Shown: one piece after another, positions 59,314 to 64,000 of the stretch
Layout of the letters: the number at the start of each line of letters is the position of its first letter
How positions within the stretch are numbered: the first letter of the stretch is position 1
Assembly: GCF_028858725.1 (NCBI RefSeq)
Contig: NC_084759.1
Coordinates: forward strand, 174,265,770 to 174,329,769
DNA: 64,000 bases
Direction of reading: 5' to 3'
From: Colius striatus
Lineage: Eukaryota; Chordata; Aves; Coliiformes; Coliidae
Made by a program: the position numbers and the translations under genes
Notes under the pieces: model-generated
Told to the model about the DNA's origin: nothing
The model's input: the letters and a program-made list of their open reading frames with translations, nothing else
Databases searched by the model: none

Positions 59314-61118
59314 GCAAGTGTTTTGCAGGATGACTACATATATGTTCTGGTTTTGTTTCTAAATGTAACTGAGAATATTAATCTATAAAATTCATGGAAC
59401 AGTTTGACCCTAACTACACAGCAGATATCTAGATAGATGTGCCTGTGTTATGAGCTTGACCTTAGAATTTGGGATACTCTCTCATAGTTGTATTGTGCTC
59501 TTTACTGGTTCCCTATTTTCCAGTTCCTGATATATTTCAAGACAGTGCCCCAACTTTTTTGTTCCAAATCCATGTCCCACTCATGTGGCAGATTTTACAG
59601 AGGCTTCCTCACACACACATTAAAACACATGTTGATGAAACCTCCAAGGGGACAACAAAATGATACTGGAGAAACAGTGGCTGCCTTTTTTATAATCATA
59701 CAGTTGCCTGGGGTGATGTGTATTTTCTCATTCAGAGTTTAATCATAGCTCATTGTGTCAGTCATGGAAGACTGCTTGGAGCAGATTTGAAACGTCACCT
59801 GCCCACGTACTCAGCATGTACAGTTACTGTTGGCTGTGCATGGGAGAACAAGATAAACAAGTATGAACATTTCAGTGACTCTGGTATCTCTAACATACAC
59901 AAAGAAAGCAAAGGAATCCCTCGCTACCTTTGCATGTGGTCATATGTATGTTGAACAGGAACACTGGAGGGTGTGCGATGGGGATCACTGAAACGATATT
60001 TCCTCTTTGTGCACTAAATGTGCTGAGGTAATTTCCTCAAAAGCTTTTTTTTTAGGAGAGGTTGTTCATTGTTATGTGGAAATGTAAAAGCTGCAACATT
60101 ATGCAAAAATGTCAATTTAATACCCACGGTAGTCATCACTCACAAAGGGGCCTGACAAATTGTTTACTGACATGAATAGATAGATTCTCATTGTCTTCAA
60201 GCACTAAGCATCAATATTAGTAAGCTAATGACTACTTTGAGGCAATGGCTACCAATGAAAACTGGAGGATTACAGAAGCTGACATCTGTTCTTGACAGAA
60301 ATCCATTACCTGTATGTCAATTACAGTAAATAAAAAATACTGAGTTCAGAAAATGAAGATGTTGTTAGCCTTACATGGTCCACACAGCTGGAACATTTGA
60401 TTTGAGCAAACAATTCATAACAAAAGACATTACCATTCTGTGAATCAGTTGTTATTATATACAGTTTCTACAATGTTGATCAATTGTTAAGAAATTAAAT
60501 GGAAAACACCATTCTTTTTACAAAGCAACACCTTCATCAATTTTCAACCAGAGACTTTCTAGAAATAATTAGTTGTTTTTAGGTGGGTCTGAATCAAAGC
60601 CTTACTCTGAATGTAACCAAAGTTTGACTGAAGATACTGTGAATATTATCTCTTCTCCTTTGGGAATGATCATGTCTTTCTTTGCATTTTGGATCTGTCT
60701 TCAAATTAGTTTAATTAGCTCCTGCAAACTGAAGATAAAATGGATTACAGAGCTGTCTTATCAAGAAGTAACTGTGGTCAATTTAGGTCATTAAGACCCT
60801 ATCAAACCCTCAAATTACTGCTCTTCTCCGATAAAAGGACTTTTTCTTTCCCCAGCAACATTTTACAGAGAATAAGCAGCCTAGATATTAAGGGGAAATG
60901 AGGAACTGTTTCAAATTTAACTTAGAAAGAAAAAGATAAGGCTATAAATCAAGGAAATGAGTCTGTATGAAATGGACTATAAAAATATCACTGTATTGCT
61001 CATCATGATATCACTAATTTACTGAAAGAGTATATATTCAAACCAAAGAATATTAAACTCATTCCAGAAAAGCTTCGGGTATGACTGCCGGACTTTCATC
61101 ATCTGGACCCTGAAGTGA
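59314..61118. other. Gene-free intergenic DNA
   Basis: AT-rich sequence with no gene or repeat recognised. Confidence 0.55.
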
Positions 61119-61336
61119 GGTTTGTAAGGTCTCTCAGCAATCTTATTACCCTTCTCTGTTTTGATTGGTAATAAATTAAGCTAATTTCCTCAAGTCAAGT
61201 CTGTTTTGCCTATGACACTAATTGCTGACTGATCTCCCTGTCCTTATCTTGATCCATGAGCCTTTTGTTACATTTTCTCTTTCCTGTCCAGTTTAGGAGA
61301 CAGAGTGATAGAGTGCAGGGTCAACCCACCACCCAT
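61119..61336 (+). mobile_element. ERV-type LTR, family A, 3' end only
   Basis: It holds GTAATAAATTAAGCTAATTT with AATAAA (61170-61175), then GTCTGTTTTGCCTATGACAC, CCTTATCTTGATCCATGAGC and the end AGGGTCAACCCACCACCC. This is the poly(A)-to-end part of family A; the upstream part is absent. Confidence 0.8.
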
Positions 61337-64000
61337 GCTGCGGTTTCCCAGTCCACTTACAGCTATGCGAGAGCGGATTTTATGGGAAAGAAATATCAGG
61401 TTTGCCTTTCACAATTGAAGGCTGAAAATTACTTCTCAGTGACAGAACATGCTCTGTATTATTTTGTTATTGATATAACAAAAAAGTAGAAAGGGAAAGT
61501 TACTGTGCAAAGTGTGTGAAGACAGCTAGACCTATTAATGGGAGAGAGGAAAGATGCAGATGTGTCCTCTTTAAAAAATACTTGGACTTCACCATAGTAT
61601 TTCTGAACATGGCCCACATTTTGTTTCACAAGCTAATGTAACTGCTGTATCACTGTAATTTCCCTCCCGCTGTCCACAGTGTATCTGCATCCAACTCCTG
61701 CTTTAAAGGGATTTAGCCATCAGCCAATTCCTCTGATTCCTGGAGAGGATAGAGGAGTGATCTTTGCACTGTTGGGGTTTAATTTTGGAGCAGAGGGGAT
61801 CCTACTGAACATGTCATGTCACAAATTCAGTGAGACAACACGTGAAATCTCTGAAGGCGATTTGCTCTGAGTGTTGTCAAAGCATAGGATTAGCCTTGCA
61901 GGCTTACTCTGAAATTTGATTGTGCTTTGTGCTTAGATGAAACACTGGAAGAAAGACAACTCATCTGAAATATCTGAAGGCCTATGTGACTGTTTGATCT
62001 CAAATTACACCACTGAGATCACTCGGTTTTCCCTCACAACAGAAAACAGCCAAGTGCCGCTCAGTCACAGCCCTTGATCAGGATAAGAGTTGTGACCCTG
62101 TCCTGAATTTCAATTTCTTTCTGTCCAAGTCATTTTGATATATTTGTAATCCTTGTCTTCTTAATGCCATCTCTCATATTTTGTCTTGAAAGTGCATTTT
62201 CTCACCCCCTCCCACTGGTGCAAGGGTTAGCCCATCCACCTCATTCACCATTGCAGGGGCCTTCTGTGCATGTCTTGTCCTGGGTGCCCTGCCAGAGGGC
62301 AGACCCTGTCCACTCAGCCCCAGCTCTCTAGACCTTCTTAATGCACTGCTCATGCAGGTTCCCCAAACCATCAGTGTCCCTTAGAGCCCATTTACCTCTA
62401 AGCTGGATTCTACAATCACCTCTACATGTCTATCCTGTGGTTGCTCCATTTTGTCATCCTTACATCCTGCCAGACACCAATAGATGGGACATCTTTTCAT
62501 CTGGGGAGGATGGAAGAGTGGTGATGTGTGTCAATAACCCCTCAGATCCAGCCTCCACCTGAACCTCAGGCTGTGGGTGGAAGTGACCTTCATAGGTTGG
62601 TGAGCTTTGGCATATCTTCCTCATCATGTGTACCCTTGCCAGTGACATTTCGGTGGCAAAAGGTAGACCCTGTATCCCAGGTGTTTTAGGTCATCGTCAC
62701 ACTGACAGCTCCTCCAGATCCTCTTGCTGAGGCTTTTGTTGCACATCTCCTCAACTTTCTTTGACTGAGGTCCAACTCCACCTTCTCAACCTGTCCCTGT
62801 CTATGCTGTCTGTTCTCACCACTTGGAGAAGGAACTCAACATAGAAGGGGAGTTCTTAACAACTTCTCTCTCGTCAGTCATGCCTACAAACAGTACTGTA
62901 ACCCCCAGCTCCATGGATGCCTCCTAATACAAATGGGTGCTCTCAGAAGTGATCTACTGAGTGCCACTCACCAGCTACTCTGCCACTCATGTCTGATGCC
63001 CTGATCCTCATATTCTCCCTCTGTTTTCATTCATTGTCCCCCATAAAAACTTCATTTTTCATTTTCTTTCCTTCTCATGCAGAAGGCACAGCATCACCTC
63101 CAGGACTTACACAGCTTTTTGTCCACTAGTGTTAACCACACTCCAAACATCTCTTTTCCTACAGCTACAAATACCTTTTTCTTGGCATTTCAGCTTGTCT
63201 TCAAGAAAAGGGTATGACAATGCAGTCAGGAAAAATATGAGAAACAATTTAATCCTAGAGTAAAATTCCTCAGTAGTAAACAATTTCCTCCAAAACAAAG
63301 CAAACTTCTCCACATACAAATAGGAAGGAAAGTCTTTTGTTCCTGCCTTTGATTTGAGCAACAACATGTATCTGTGTTTTGGATGAATGTTTGTTTTCAT
63401 TTATATTCATAAAGAAGCATAACTGGTTTTAGTGCAACACAATGTAGTATAAACAATATTGAACACAGTGACTTTACAGAGATTACTTTATTCTGTAGCT
63501 TAAGTACAAAAAAAGCTCTGAAATCCCATTATTGTTTTAAAATGAAGTCTTCACACAGTTCAGATAAAAATTTGTGATTCTCACGTCTCATTTTCTTAGT
63601 CCTTGTTTTTCAGTTTGATTAGTCAAATACTTGAATTCCTCAAAAGACATAAGACAAAATTTATAATTTAGGAATATACTATGAAAGAAAAGAAAAAAAA
63701 TACTTCTACTATTACTTTATCTTTTAAAAAATATTATTTCATATTTCATATCTAGTATGCCTTTAAGTCTACAGTGCTTTATAAACACTTAAAATTATGA
63801 TTAAGCTGTTGGTTTGGCTTTTAATAGTACTTCATTGAACTTTCTAAAGTATTGCACGTAAACAGGTAGGACAGTAAGCAAATAAACCCCAGGAATTTCT
63901 GGTATTTTTGTGTATTCTCTTTGTGTTAAAATTTTCATTTTGATATATTAGAATTATATTAGAATTCTGCCTGCTTTTTGTGAAAATCTCATCTTCTCTG
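61337..64000. other. Gene-free DNA to the window edge, with a GC-richer patch
   Basis: The patch at 62180-62960 is C/T-rich and clearly less AT-rich than its surroundings, with short open frames on both strands. I recognise no protein in it. The last 800 bases are AT-rich. Confidence 0.5.

Noticed and set aside
29700-64000. Exons of PCED1B, the gene on this side of RPAP3 in human
   Set aside because: I compared the open frames by eye with what I know of that protein and found no match. The gene probably lies beyond the window.
1-64000. tRNA, rRNA, intronic snoRNA and CRISPR arrays
   Set aside because: I saw no tRNA-like cloverleaf, no convincing C/D or H/ACA box pair in the introns of either gene, and no regularly spaced repeat array. 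A covariance-model search would be needed to be certain about small RNAs.

Overview
The window is bird nuclear DNA. Both recognisable genes have vertebrate exon/intron structure with GT-AG introns. The dispersed repeats are CR1 LINE fragments, with 8-bp ATTCTATG-type 3' ends and recognisable CR1 endonuclease and reverse-transcriptase segments, plus several avian-type ERV LTRs. I cannot name the species or order from this window.

Two genes are well supported and lie head to head around one CpG island (about 9.39-10.47 kb). ATP23 (mitochondrial intermembrane-space metalloprotease, M76 family) is on the minus strand with six coding exons between 9772 and 4114, joining to 244 residues with the zinc motif HELIH. 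RPAP3 (TPR co-chaperone scaffold of the R2TP/PAQosome complex) is on the plus strand with sixteen coding exons between 12369 and 29224, joining to 672 residues with two TPR domains and the C-terminal RUVBL-binding domain. The two products are not known to share a pathway; the link seen here is a shared promoter region.

Layout: 1-200 may hold the last codons and poly(A) signal of a plus-strand gene cut by the window edge. 1.1-3.5 kb is a pile of LTR and CR1 remnants. 4.1-9.8 kb is ATP23, whose two largest introns hold a solo LTR with an intact 5-bp target duplication and a degraded LTR. 9.4-10.5 kb is the bidirectional promoter. 12.3-29.6 kb is RPAP3, with CR1 or LTR fragments in introns 3, 5, 7 and 12 and a short direct repeat on either side of exon 9. 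From 29.7 kb to the end (about 34 kb) I find no exon I can support, only CR1 fragments (38.2, 45.8, 48.2, 48.5, 49.9 and 58.9 kb) and LTRs (57.7 and 61.1 kb) in AT-rich DNA.

I found no new gene system. The best leads are the exact 128/122/71-nt exon triplet duplication in RPAP3, the repeat flanking exon 9, the LTR family carrying a 45-bp period and an open frame shared between copies, the shared ATP23/RPAP3 promoter, and the possible gene end at the left edge.
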